This document shows, piece after piece, positions 21,925 to 30,214 of a stretch of 35,372 bases of DNA. This DNA comes from Candidatus Zipacnadia bacterium (lineage in GTDB: Bacteria; Armatimonadota; Zipacnadia; Zipacnadales; Zipacnadaceae). Each line of letters opens with the position of its first letter. Position 1 is the stretch's first letter. The stretch lies in contig JALGTI010000001.1 in assembly GCA_029821455.1 (NCBI GenBank), positions 1-35,372 on the forward strand, given 5' to 3'. Under the pieces are notes generated by a model, which was given only the letters and a program-made list of their open reading frames with translations, was not told where the DNA came from and ran no database searches. Made by a program: the position numbers and the translations under genes.

Positions 21925-22596
21925 CTATGCTCCCTCGTCAGGACCAGCGGCCAGCCTATCCAGCATTGCGTCGCGCACCTCATCTATAGGGCCTTCGCCG
22001 GGCACCGCAACCAACTGCCCACGGTCAGTATAGTAAGGCACCAGCGGGTCGGTCTGCTGATGATAGACGCGCAGCCGCTCCGCGATGGCCTCCTTTTGGT
22101 CATCAGGACGCTGATATATCTTCCCACCACAGGCTGGGCAGGTGTCGCCCACGTCCAGGTTATGCTGAGCCACATGGTAGATGGCATTGCACTCCCGGCA
22201 CATCCGCCGCCCACTCAGCCGGCGTAGGATCTCTTCGTCGTCAACCACGATATTGACAACACGCGGCTGCGCCAGGCCCAGTTCATCTACCATTGCGCTG
22301 AGCGCCTCGGCTTGCGCTAGCGTACGCGGGAACCCGTCGAGCAAGAACCCTGCCTCACAGTCTGACTCCTGGACCCGCTGCCGCACGATGTTGATGACCA
22401 GGTCGTCCGGTACCAGCTTGCCCGCATTCATATACTCCTGGCCCTGGCGGCCGAGTTCAGTACCCTTCTCCACCGCCTCGCGTAACATATCGCCGGTCGA
22501 GATGTGAGCCACACCGAACCGCTTGACCAGCGCAGCAGCCTGGGTGCCCTTGCCCGCTCCCGGAGGGCCTAGCAGAATGAAGTTGCGCTGGGCCAT
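21925..22596 (-). CDS. adk: Adenylate kinase (zinc LID form)
   Basis: Interconverts ATP + AMP and two ADP. It has 223 residues. The P-loop GPPGAGKGT is at residues 10-18, ISTGDMLRE at 32-40, and LLDGFPRTLAQA at 85-96. The LID domain has four cysteines (133, 136, 153, 156) for a structural zinc. Location between secY and map is the standard one in the spc operon of many bacteria. Confidence 0.97.
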   Translation of the reverse strand: MAQRNFILLGPPGAGKGTQAAALVKRFGVAHISTGDMLREAVEKGTELGRQGQEYMNAGKLVPDDLVINIVRQRVQESDCEAGFLLDGFPRTLAQAEALSAMVDELGLAQPRVVNIVVDDEEILRRLSGRRMCRECNAIYHVAQHNLDVGDTCPACGGKIYQRPDDQKEAIAERLRVYHQQTDPLVPYYTDRGQLVAVPGEGPIDEVRDAMLDRLAAGPDEGA

Positions 22597-22642
22597 CTAC
22601 CGGTCACCCTCGTAGTGGCTCCCTGAGGAACTATCGTTCCTC

Positions 22643-23974
22643 TTAGGACAGGAAGCCTCTGTACTGACGCATTAAGAGCTGTGCCTCAATCTGCTGCATC
22701 GTATCCAGCGCCACGCCGACCACGATCAGCAGCGAAGTACCACCCACGAGGTTGAATGTTGACACACCGGTAATGGGGCCAACGTAATACTGCATTATGG
22801 CAATGAAGCCCAGGAACAACGCCCCGGCCAGGGTGATACGATACAGTATCTTGTCAAGGTAATCGCGGGTGCGTTCCCCCGGTCTGATGCCGGGGACCGC
22901 GCCCCCATTCTTCTGCAGATTGTCGGCAATTTGCTCTGGGTTGAACGTTACTGCGGTATAGAAGTACGTGAACAGAATCACCAGGATGAAATACAGGAAC
23001 GATGCAAAATGATTGCCAACCCCAGGGGCTGTGTAGTTTACCAGCGCGTTGACCGCGTTCCTTACTGCGTCTTCGGCGATCCCCAGCCGCGCGACCAGGC
23101 CGATGAAGCCCTCTGAAAGCAAGAGTCTTGCAATAGTTGCCGGGAACATCGAAACAGATATAGCAAAGATAATCGGAATGACCCCGGCCTGGTTAACCCG
23201 CAGCGGCAGGAAGCTGGACTGTCCGCCATAGACCCTCTGGCCTTTGACCCGCTTGGTGTACTGTACCGGTATCTTACGCTCAGCCTGCTGCACCTTGACG
23301 ATGCCATAGATGGTGGCCAGGAAGATGGCAACCAGTAGTGCGATGTTGGCAATGGTTATCTCGCGCCCTTCCCACAACTTGTAGGTTTGTGCCATATCCT
23401 GCGGCATACGAGTCATAATTCCCACGAAGATGATAAGGGAGACGCCCTGGCCGATGCCGCGCTCAGTGATACGATTCCCAATGTACATCAGGAACATCGT
23501 GCCAGAGGTCATCATCAGTATGTCAAAGATCGTGATGAATCTGTCGCCGATAAAAGCGTTCGCCCCACGGAACATTGCAATCATACCGGCTGCCTGCAGC
23601 ACCGCCAGGGCCACTGTCAGATAGCGCGTCCAGGCCTGCAGCTTCTTCTGCCCCCACTCGCCCTCCCTTTGTAGCTGCTCCAGAGAGGGGATCGCCATAA
23701 CCAGGAGCTGGAAGATAATCGAGGCGTTAATGTAGGGCATAATGCCCAGAGCTAGGATCGAGAAGCGCTTGAGCGAGCCGCCCACGAAGACATCCAACAG
23801 GTCCATCAGCCCACCGCCAGCGAAAAAGTTGGCGAGCTGCTCCTTGTCAATGCCTGGCAGCGGGATGTGCGCACAGAACACGTACAGCGCAAACATCGTA
23901 AAGACAAAGAATATGCGCTTGCGCACATCCGGCAGCTTCATCGCCATGGCCAGGTTAGCCAGGCGCTCCTTCAT
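22643..23974 (-). CDS. secY: Protein translocase subunit SecY
   Basis: Central channel of the Sec translocon in the inner membrane, 443 residues with about ten membrane helices. The first helix ends in CAHIPLPGID; the second begins FSILALGIMPYINASIIFQLL, a SecY signature. PGIRPGERTRDYLDKIL (about 365) is the cytoplasmic loop used by ribosome and SecA. Its start overlaps the rplO stop by four bases (ATGA), so translation of the two is coupled. Confidence 0.97.
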   Translation of the reverse strand: MKERLANLAMAMKLPDVRKRIFFVFTMFALYVFCAHIPLPGIDKEQLANFFAGGGLMDLLDVFVGGSLKRFSILALGIMPYINASIIFQLLVMAIPSLEQLQREGEWGQKKLQAWTRYLTVALAVLQAAGMIAMFRGANAFIGDRFITIFDILMMTSGTMFLMYIGNRITERGIGQGVSLIIFVGIMTRMPQDMAQTYKLWEGREITIANIALLVAIFLATIYGIVKVQQAERKIPVQYTKRVKGQRVYGGQSSFLPLRVNQAGVIPIIFAISVSMFPATIARLLLSEGFIGLVARLGIAEDAVRNAVNALVNYTAPGVGNHFASFLYFILVILFTYFYTAVTFNPEQIADNLQKNGGAVPGIRPGERTRDYLDKILYRITLAGALFLGFIAIMQYYVGPITGVSTFNLVGGTSLLIVVGVALDTMQQIEAQLLMRQYRGFLS

Positions 23975-24432
23975 TGCTCAATCACCTCGACGGTGCCACC
24001 GGCTTTCTCGATCTTCTCCCGGGCAGTCGCGCTGAATGCATTCGCCCGGACGGTCAGGGCCCTGCTGAGTTCGCCTTCACCAAGCACCTTCAGTCCGTCG
24101 CGCAGCTTGCTCACCAGGCCAGCCTCCAGCACCGTCTCTGGGCTGACCTCCGCCCCGCTCTCGAGGCGCTCCAGTTGCCCCACATTCACTATAGACATCT
24201 GTTGGCGGAACATCCCAATATTGTGGGCGCGGTTGGAGCGTCCCCGCAAGGCCGGAAGCTGACGATAAATCGGGCTGCCGCCACCCTCAAACCCTACCCG
24301 CACCTTGCTGCGATACTTCTGCCCCTTCTGGCCGCGACCAGCAGTCTTGCCACCCGCCCCCGCTTGGCCGCGGGCGACACGCTTGCGGCGCTTGCGACGC
24401 GCTGGATCAGGCTGTACCTGCGTCAGGTTCAT
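23971..24432 (-). CDS. rplO: 50S ribosomal protein L15
   Basis: Large-subunit protein, 153 residues. The Gly/Arg-rich N-terminus (RGQAGAGGKTAGRGQKGQK), GFEGGGSPIYRQLPALRG and the C-terminal RVRANAFSATAREKIEKAGG type segment are diagnostic. GAGGAG lies 8 bases before the ATG. In nearly all bacteria rplO follows rpsE or rpmD; here it follows rplR directly. Confidence 0.97.
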   Translation of the reverse strand: MNLTQVQPDPARRKRRKRVARGQAGAGGKTAGRGQKGQKYRSKVRVGFEGGGSPIYRQLPALRGRSNRAHNIGMFRQQMSIVNVGQLERLESGAEVSPETVLEAGLVSKLRDGLKVLGEGELSRALTVRANAFSATAREKIEKAGGTVEVIEQ

Positions 24433-24455
24433 ACTCTTAACTCCTCAGAAACCAC

Positions 24456-24465
24456 CTAGTACTAG
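24456..24465. repeat. Short perfect palindrome at the rplR-rplO junction
   Basis: CTAGTACTAG lies in the roughly 40-base gap where rpsE and rpmD would normally be. It is AT-richer than its surroundings. It may be chance or a trace of rearrangement. Confidence 0.3.
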
Positions 24466-24470
24466 TGTCT

Positions 24471-24839
24471 CTAAAACTCCAGACCGGCTTCCCTGGCCGC
24501 ATCAGCCAGGGCCTTGACCTTACCGAAGTACGGCCAGCCAGCGCGGTCAAAAACTACCTGCTTGATACCCTTATCCAGCGCCCGCCGGGCGATCGCCTCA
24601 CCGACGGCCTGAGCCGCTGCAATGTTGCCGGTCCCGTTGAGACCCTTTGCGATTGGCGCCTCACGGGTGCTGGCAGCCACGAGCGTATGCTCGCCATCAT
24701 CATCAATGATCTGGGCGTACATATGCCTCAGTGTCTTAGTGACACACAGACGCGGACATTCGGCGGTGCCTCGAATCTTGCTGCGCACCCGCAGTTGTCG
24801 CCGCCTGCGCCGATCTGTTTTGGCAAGTCCGGGACTCAC
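24471..24839 (-). CDS. rplR: 50S ribosomal protein L18
   Basis: Binds 5S rRNA in the central protuberance. It has 122 residues from the chosen GTG, matching the family. RRRRRQLRVRSKIRGTAECPRL is the usual basic start, KTLRHMYAQIIDDDGEHTLVAAST and FDRAGWPYFGKVKALADAAREAGLEF the rest. An upstream TTG would add six residues; the GTG has AAGG about 9 bases before it. It follows rplF normally, but rpsE does not follow it. Confidence 0.96.
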   Translation of the reverse strand: MSPGLAKTDRRRRRQLRVRSKIRGTAECPRLCVTKTLRHMYAQIIDDDGEHTLVAASTREAPIAKGLNGTGNIAAAQAVGEAIARRALDKGIKQVVFDRAGWPYFGKVKALADAAREAGLEF

Positions 24840-24909
24840 TGCACTACACCTTCTCAATCTCGGCCAGAGCTAGGGCCAACTGTCTTGTGTCCCACAACGC
24901 GTTTCACAC

Positions 24910-25461
24910 CTAGGCAACGCCGATCTTAGCTGCCTTGCCGGCCTTGCGCCGCACGTGTTCCCCAACGTAGCGGATGCCCTTGCCCTTGTACGGCTCGACC
25001 TTACGCACCGCTCTGATCTCGGCAGCGATTTGTCCTACTAACTGCTTATCAGCGCCACGTACGCTAATGAGCGTGTTTTCCTCCACAGCAAACTCAATCC
25101 CCTCAGGCGGCTCCACCACAACATCGTGACTATGACCCACCCGGAGCCGCAGGTTCTTGCCTTCCAACTGCGCACGGTAGCCCACGCCCTGAATCTCCAG
25201 ACGCTTCTCAAAGCCCTGGGAGACCCCTTCGATCATGTTAGCCAACAGGCTGCGGGTCAAGCCGTGGAGGGCGCGGTGTTCTTTGGCGTCGGTGGGACGC
25301 TTGACCGCAATGTCTTTATCCTCAACCTCGATAGTCATCTCGGCCGGCAGGCGCTGGGATACCTCTCCCTGTGGCCCACTGACCGTGACCACGTTGCCCT
25401 TGTCTACTGTTACTTTGACCTTCTCAGGTAGCTGTATTGGTTGCTGTCCGATGCGAGACAT
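24910..25461 (-). CDS. rplF: 50S ribosomal protein L6
   Basis: Large-subunit protein near the factor-binding site, 183 residues. MSRIGQQPIQLPEKVKVTV opens the first repeat; the second repeat includes GVGYRAQLEGKNLRLRVGHSH and the C-terminal PYKGKGIRYVGEHVRRKAGK, all typical. It lies between rpsH and rplR as expected. Confidence 0.98.
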   Translation of the reverse strand: MSRIGQQPIQLPEKVKVTVDKGNVVTVSGPQGEVSQRLPAEMTIEVEDKDIAVKRPTDAKEHRALHGLTRSLLANMIEGVSQGFEKRLEIQGVGYRAQLEGKNLRLRVGHSHDVVVEPPEGIEFAVEENTLISVRGADKQLVGQIAAEIRAVRKVEPYKGKGIRYVGEHVRRKAGKAAKIGVA

Positions 25462-25496
25462 CTGAGTTCTCTCCCTGCCATGGCAATGGTGAGTGG

Positions 25497-25892
25497 CTAC
25501 CAGATGTAGCCTAGCACTTCGCCTCCGACGCCGTGCTTTCGCGCCTCCTCGGCGGTCATCAAGCCCTCGCTGGTGGAAATCAGAGCGATACCCAGCCCGT
25601 TGAGCACGCGCGGGAGGTCTCTCTTGCCCACATACACCCTCCTGCCCGGCTTGCTTACCCGCTTGAGACCCTTCACAATGGGCATGCGATGCTCATCGTA
25701 CTTGAGCCTGATGCGCATCTCGCGGCCCTTGGCTACCAGTTGATAGCCACGGATATAGCCCTCTTGATGCAGGATGTTGGCAATCTCCAGCTTCAGCTTG
25801 GACACTGGCACCCGCACATTCGGGTGGCCCACCTGGGCCGCATTGCGAATTCTCGTGAGCATATCTGCAATTGGATCGGTCAAAGCAGCCAT
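25497..25892 (-). CDS. rpsH: 30S ribosomal protein S8
   Basis: Binds 16S helix 21 and in E. coli represses the spc operon. It has 131 residues from the ATG giving the standard start TDPIADMLTRIRNAAQVGH. The C-terminal LPRVLNGLGIALISTSEGLMT and GGEVLGYIW are diagnostic. The long open extension upstream covers rpsN in another frame and was rejected. It follows rpsN. Confidence 0.97.
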   Translation of the reverse strand: MAALTDPIADMLTRIRNAAQVGHPNVRVPVSKLKLEIANILHQEGYIRGYQLVAKGREMRIRLKYDEHRMPIVKGLKRVSKPGRRVYVGKRDLPRVLNGLGIALISTSEGLMTAEEARKHGVGGEVLGYIW

Positions 25893-25920
25893 CTGCTTAC
25901 CTCCTGAAATGGCGCTTCGG

Positions 25921-26106
25921 CTACCAGCTTGATTTCCTAACTCCAGGGATATTGCCGCGTAAGGCGTTCTCGCGGAAACAGATACGACAGATGCCAAACT
26001 TGCGCATATAGCCGCGCCGCCGGCCACACAAGCCGCAGCGGTTGTAGGCCCGGCTGGAGAACTTGGCCGGCCTCTTCTGTTTGGCAATCCAGGATTTCTT
26101 CGCCAC
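25921..26106 (-). CDS. rpsN: 30S ribosomal protein S14 (zinc form)
   Basis: Short zinc-binding type of S14, 61 residues. Cys24, Cys27, Cys40 and Cys43 form the site (CGLC and CRIC); the end GNIPGVRKSSW is universal for this type. Proteobacteria usually have the longer cysteine-free form, so this argues against a proteobacterial host. It lies between rplE and rpsH. Confidence 0.98.
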   Translation of the reverse strand: MAKKSWIAKQKRPAKFSSRAYNRCGLCGRRRGYMRKFGICRICFRENALRGNIPGVRKSSW

Positions 26107-26140
26107 TCTATCAAGCCTCCTGAAGCTGACAGGTCAAAGT

Positions 26141-26704
26141 CTACGGCGTCTCCGCGCCGGCCCGCAGCGGCATGCCGAACGCCCGCAGCAGTGCCTCCGC
26201 TTCCTCGTCTGTCTTTGCCGTGGTCACGATGGTTATGTCCATACCCCGGCTCTTCTCAACATCGTCATAACCCAGCTCCGGAAAGATGAGATGGTCTGTG
26301 ATCCCCAGGCTATAATTCCCTCGGCCATCGAAGGCGTCAGCCGACAGGCCGCGGAAGTCGCGGATGCGAGGCAGTGCCAGACTGATGAGCCTGTCGAGAA
26401 ACTCCCACATCCGGTTACCGCGCAGTGTCGCCCGGCAGCCAATGGGCATCCCCTGTCTTATCTGAAACGCCGCCACCGATTTCTTGGCGCGCGTGATGCA
26501 GGGGCGCTGGCCCAAAACCAATGCCAGTTCCTGCACCGCCCGCTCCAGCGTCTCGGCCTGGCTCCGTGCATCACCTACGCCCATATTGACGCAGATCTTT
26601 TCCAGCCGTGGCGCTTGCCACATATTCCTGTAACCGAAGCGCTCGATTAGCTGGTCACGGACCTCCTGCTCATAACGTTGTTTGAGTCTTGGCTTATCGG
26701 CCAT
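26141..26704 (-). CDS. rplE: 50S ribosomal protein L5
   Basis: Central-protuberance protein binding 5S rRNA and contacting S13. It has 187 residues. PRLEKICVNMGVGDA, RAKKSVAAFQIRQGMPIGC and VTLRG-like RATLRGNRMWEFLDRL are family signatures, with DVEKSRGMDITIVTTAKTDEEA near the end. The ATG was chosen over an immediately preceding TTG codon. It follows rplX. Confidence 0.97.
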   Translation of the reverse strand: MADKPRLKQRYEQEVRDQLIERFGYRNMWQAPRLEKICVNMGVGDARSQAETLERAVQELALVLGQRPCITRAKKSVAAFQIRQGMPIGCRATLRGNRMWEFLDRLISLALPRIRDFRGLSADAFDGRGNYSLGITDHLIFPELGYDDVEKSRGMDITIVTTAKTDEEAEALLRAFGMPLRAGAETP

Positions 26705-26773
26705 CAATCTCGCCTACGCTTTCACTGGCCGCCTTGAAGCTGCGACGCTGGCGCCGCGCCAGCGGCCTGGCGA

Positions 26774-27118
26774 CTACTCATCTATCTGCCGATCACACTT
26801 CTTGCAATAGCGTACCTTGCGCCCATCCTCGCGAATCCGATAGCCCACCCGGGTTGGCTTGTCGCACGCCGGACATATCAGCATCACATTTGACACATCC
26901 ACGGGCCCGGGGCTTTCGATGATGCCGCCCTGGCGCACTTTCTGCGTCTGGCGCACTGCCCGCTTGATAATGTTCAAGCCGTCTACCAGTACCCGACGCT
27001 GCTTGGGCATCACGCCGATGACCCGACCACGCTTGGGGCTGTTGTGGAATGAGCGATCCTTGCCGGCCATCACCAGCACCTCATCCCCACGCTTAATCTT
27101 AAGGTTGTTCTTGGCCAT
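26774..27118 (-). CDS. rplX: 50S ribosomal protein L24 (with C-terminal zinc ribbon)
   Basis: Assembly-initiating large-subunit protein, 114 residues. The KOW motif spans roughly residues 8-35 (KRGDEVLVMAGKDRS, KRGRVIGV), then NIIKRAVRQTQKVRQGGIIE. Cys82, Cys85, Cys105 and Cys108 form a C-terminal CxxC...CxxC pair seen in many bacterial L24 proteins. GGGGGAAG lies before the ATG. Order rplN-rplX-rplE is canonical. Confidence 0.97.
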   Translation of the reverse strand: MAKNNLKIKRGDEVLVMAGKDRSFHNSPKRGRVIGVMPKQRRVLVDGLNIIKRAVRQTQKVRQGGIIESPGPVDVSNVMLICPACDKPTRVGYRIREDGRKVRYCKKCDRQIDE

Positions 27119-27157
27119 ATCTATCTTCCCCCTGCCCACACCTGGAGCGCCTGCATT

Positions 27158-27526
27158 CTAGACGACCTCCGGGGCCAGCGAGATGATCTTCATATACTGT
27201 TTCACTCGCAGTTCACGCGCCACAGGCCCGAATACACGGGTACAGCGCGGGTTCTTAGTCTCATCCACGATTACAACCGCGTTGTCATCAAACCGCACCT
27301 GAGTGCCATCAGGCCGCACTACAGGCTGACTGCAGCGCACCACCACTGCCCGCAGCAGCTCGCCCTTAGAAATCGGGCTGGAAGGGGCAACTTGCTTGGC
27401 AGAGCAGACAATCTCGTCCCCCAGTGACGCATAGCGGCTGGCACCGCGCCCCATCACCCGAATGCAGCCGACTTCCTGAACCCCTGAGTTGTCGGTTACC
27501 TTAAGGCGTGTCTGCATCTGTATCAT
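27158..27526 (-). CDS. rplN: 50S ribosomal protein L14
   Basis: Large-subunit protein at the interface with the small subunit, 122 residues. MIQMQTRLKVTDNSGVQEVGCIRV, the ELLRAVVVRCSQPVVRPDG turn and FGPVARELRVKQYMKIISLAPEVV are diagnostic. Normally it follows rpsQ directly; here an EF-G-like gene comes between, 25 bases upstream. Confidence 0.98.
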   Translation of the reverse strand: MIQMQTRLKVTDNSGVQEVGCIRVMGRGASRYASLGDEIVCSAKQVAPSSPISKGELLRAVVVRCSQPVVRPDGTQVRFDDNAVVIVDETKNPRCTRVFGPVARELRVKQYMKIISLAPEVV

Positions 27527-27551
27527 CGCACGTTCCTCCGTGCTGCAATGC

Positions 27552-29636
27552 TTACCCTTCGTCTTCAGCTGCCTTGGCTTCTGCTATGATCTTATCAGCC
27601 TGATAGGCGGGCAGTTCTTCGTAGTGTGACAGTTCCATCGTGTAGCTAGCCCGCCCCTGCGAGATGGAGCGCAGGTCAGCAGCGTATGTCCGCATCTCTG
27701 CATACGGTACCAGGGCGGTGATTAGCACCATCCGGCCACCAAGCTGCACCTGGTCCTGCGGGTGACCACGGCGCCCTGACAGGTCACTTATGATGTCGCC
27801 CATGATCTCAGCCGGTGTCGTGATTTCCACTTTCACTATCGGCTCAAGCAGGACGGGAGCTGCCTCCTCCATCGCTTTGCGGATGGCAATTTGGCCCGCC
27901 AGTCGGAACGCAATGTCGGACGAGTCGACCGGATGGGAGCTCCCATCATCCAGGGTCACCCTAACGTCAACCACGGGGTAGCTGGCCAGCGGTCCGGCGG
28001 CCAGGCCATCCTGCAAGCCCTTCTGCACAGCCGCAATGAAGTTCGTAGGCACCGACCCGCCCCTGATCTCGTTGACGAACTCATATCCTGCCGCACGAGG
28101 CAGCGGGTCGAGGCGAATCCAGACATCGCCGAACTGCCCGCGACCGCCGGTCTGCTTCTTATGCCGTCCCTGCACGCGCACCGACTTAGTGGCCGTCTCA
28201 CGGTAGGGAACCTGCGGCTCGGCGAGCGTGACATCCACATCAAACTTAGCCTTGAGCTTGGCAACGATTACCTCAATGTGTAGCGGCCCCATGCCGTGGA
28301 CGACCAGTTCCCCGGTGTCCTGCGAGCGCTCGAAGCTAAAGCCAATGTCCTCTTCAGCCAGCCGTGCCAGCGCCGTGGAGAGCTTGTCCTGGTCGGCGCG
28401 GGTGACGGCCTCCATCGCCACGGCATGCATCCCGACCGGTATGGGCGGCATCTCATAGACAATTAGGCTCTTGGGCTCACAGAGCGTGTCGCCGGTTACC
28501 GTATGTTCCAGCTTGGTGACACAGCCCAGATCCCCGGCTGCCAGTGTTCCGGCAGTCTTCAGGTCCCTGCCCTGGGTCACCGAGAGGCCGCTGAGCTTCT
28601 CGCGCTCGCCACTGGCACCATTCACCACTGTCATATCGGTCTGGGCCATGCCCGAGACGATGCGGATCAGGCTCAGCTTGCCCACATAAGGATCGGTGAG
28701 CGTCTTGAAAACGATTGCGCTGAATGGCTCGGAGCTATCGCAACTGCGTGTGATCTCTGCATCACTGCCCGGGCTCTTACCTGTCCAGGCTGGTGCCTCT
28801 ACCGGGCTGGGGCAAGCGCCGGCCAGGAAGTCCATTATCACCACCGTGCCAATGTTGCGCAGCGCCGAGGCGCACAGCACAGGCATAACACTGCCGGCGG
28901 CAACTCCTGCCTTCAGCCCCGTAATCAGTTCCTCTTCGCTGAGTGTATCGTTCTCAAAGAATTTCTCCATCAGCTCATCATCGCTGGCCGCGACGGCCTC
29001 AATAAGCTGGCCTCGCGCCTCTTTGACCTCATCGGCCATCTCCGCAGACACCTCCGCCACCTGCGGCGATTTGCCATCCCCGCTGATGGCCTTGTTGCTC
29101 AGCAGATCAACGATGCCCGAAAAGGCGCTTTCGACTCCGATGGGCAGATGGATTGGCGCCACTTCAATACCTGCAAGCGCCTCCCGAATGCTGTCGAGGC
29201 TATTCTGGAAGTTTGAATGTTCCCTGTCCAGCCGGTTGATGACACACACAAGCGGCAGGCCCATCTCCCGCGCAGTAGCGAAAACCTTGCGAGTGTGCAC
29301 CTCGACGCCGGCTGCTGCGTCAACCACCAGCAGCGCCGCGTCCACTGCCGCCAGGCACGGCAGCACCTCGGCAAAGAATTCCGCATAGCCGGGCGTATCA
29401 AGAAGGTTCAACTTTATCTTGTCATGGTGGACGTGGGCCAGGGCAGGCGAGATGCTGATCTGGCGCTGTCGCTCTTCTTCGTCAAAGTCAGTGGTAGCCT
29501 GGCCGCTGTCCACGCCCCCCAGCCTGCTAACCTCACCAGCCGTGTTCAGCATCGCCTCCACCAGGGTCGTCTTCCCGCAGCCACGATGACCGATCAAAGC
29601 AATATTCCGTATGTTTTCGCTCTCAAATAACGGCAC
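27552..29636 (-). CDS. Elongation factor G-like translational GTPase (EF-G2 type)
   Basis: 694 residues with the five-domain layout of EF-G. G1 P-loop GHRGCGKT is at residues 16-23, G3 DTPGYAEF at 80-87, and the G4-like NRLD at 134-137 (usually NKxD). The switch I/II region is shortened and lacks the RGITI motif of true EF-G, reading RQRQISISPA instead. Domain IV has GGRGQFGDVWIRLDPLPRAAGYEF, and the end resembles domain V with RRGHPQDQ. These traits match the second EF-G class (such as Thermus EF-G-2) rather than the main factor, whose gene is expected just upstream of tuf outside the window. The GTG start has GGAGG 8 bases upstream. Its place between rpsQ and rplN is unusual. Possible roles include a special elongation or recycling condition; not known. 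Confidence 0.93.
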   Translation of the reverse strand: MPLFESENIRNIALIGHRGCGKTTLVEAMLNTAGEVSRLGGVDSGQATTDFDEEERQRQISISPALAHVHHDKIKLNLLDTPGYAEFFAEVLPCLAAVDAALLVVDAAAGVEVHTRKVFATAREMGLPLVCVINRLDREHSNFQNSLDSIREALAGIEVAPIHLPIGVESAFSGIVDLLSNKAISGDGKSPQVAEVSAEMADEVKEARGQLIEAVAASDDELMEKFFENDTLSEEELITGLKAGVAAGSVMPVLCASALRNIGTVVIMDFLAGACPSPVEAPAWTGKSPGSDAEITRSCDSSEPFSAIVFKTLTDPYVGKLSLIRIVSGMAQTDMTVVNGASGEREKLSGLSVTQGRDLKTAGTLAAGDLGCVTKLEHTVTGDTLCEPKSLIVYEMPPIPVGMHAVAMEAVTRADQDKLSTALARLAEEDIGFSFERSQDTGELVVHGMGPLHIEVIVAKLKAKFDVDVTLAEPQVPYRETATKSVRVQGRHKKQTGGRGQFGDVWIRLDPLPRAAGYEFVNEIRGGSVPTNFIAAVQKGLQDGLAAGPLASYPVVDVRVTLDDGSSHPVDSSDIAFRLAGQIAIRKAMEEAAPVLLEPIVKVEITTPAEIMGDIISDLSGRRGHPQDQVQLGGRMVLITALVPYAEMRTYAADLRSISQGRASYTMELSHYEELPAYQADKIIAEAKAAEDEG

Positions 29637-29676
29637 AACAGCCGCCTCCCAGATGCTATCTAAAGCAAACGGGTTG

Positions 29677-29940
29677 TTATTCAGCTCGCGCCAGTACGCG
29701 AGTAACTCGCCACGACTTGCTCCGGCTCAGCGGCCGGCATTCGGTTATCTCCACCAAGTCGCCGGCCCGGCAGGTATTGTCTTCGTCGTGAGCCTTGTAC
29801 TTCTTCGTACGTCGCATAACGCGGCCATACAACGGATGAGGCGTCAATCGCTCCACCGCCACCGTGACCGTCTTATCCATCTTGTGGCTGGCCACCACAC
29901 CTTGGAGGGTTCTTCGCCTCCCACGATTATCGTCGCTCAT
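29677..29940 (-). CDS. rpsQ: 30S ribosomal protein S17
   Basis: Primary 16S-rRNA-binding protein with an OB fold, 87 residues. RTLQGVVASHKMDKTVTVAVERLTPHPLYGR and RAGDLVEITECRPLSRSKSWRV are diagnostic. It ends the normal S10-type run; the next gene is the EF-G-like GTPase about 40 bases on. Confidence 0.97.
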   Translation of the reverse strand: MSDDNRGRRRTLQGVVASHKMDKTVTVAVERLTPHPLYGRVMRRTKKYKAHDEDNTCRAGDLVEITECRPLSRSKSWRVTRVLARAE

Positions 29941-29983
29941 AGCTATTTGCTAACCCTCTCTATCGCGTCGGCAGGCAAGTCAC

Positions 29984-30214
29984 TTATCGCTGGCTAATGC
30001 TCAGCTCGCGCTCACGCAAGATAGTGTTAATCCGCGCGATAGCCTTGCGATACTTGCGGACGCGCTTGGGATCCTCAATCTGACCCGAGGCCAGGCGGAA
30101 GCGCAGATTGAATAGACTCTCCGTTATGTGTCGGCGGCGGTCGCGCAGCTCTGCGTCAGTGGAGTCGCGCAGTTGCTCGATGAACTGCCGCGTCGTGTCG
30201 CAGCTATCAGGCAT
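29984..30214 (-). CDS. rpmC: 50S ribosomal protein L29
   Basis: Two-helix protein near the exit tunnel that helps dock trigger factor and signal recognition particle. It has 76 residues. FIEQLRDSTDAELRDRRRHITESLFNLRFRLASGQ followed by RVRKYRKAIARINTILRER is the family pattern. Its start overlaps the rplP end by 8 bases, so translation is coupled. Confidence 0.96.
   Translation of the reverse strand: MPDSCDTTRQFIEQLRDSTDAELRDRRRHITESLFNLRFRLASGQIEDPKRVRKYRKAIARINTILRERELSISQR

Noticed and set aside
24456..24465. CTAGTACTAG as a FapR-like operator
   Set aside because: It vaguely recalls lipid-regulator half-sites but lies between ribosomal genes, far from the fab cluster, and lacks the expected outer bases.
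25893..26114. Upstream extension of rpsH by 74 codons
   Set aside because: It lies over rpsN in a different frame; the standard S8 N-terminus begins at the chosen ATG.
28503..29388. Two overlapping plus-strand open frames over the EF-G-like gene
   Set aside because: Antisense shadows; composition is low-complexity and the EF-G motifs on the minus strand explain the region.
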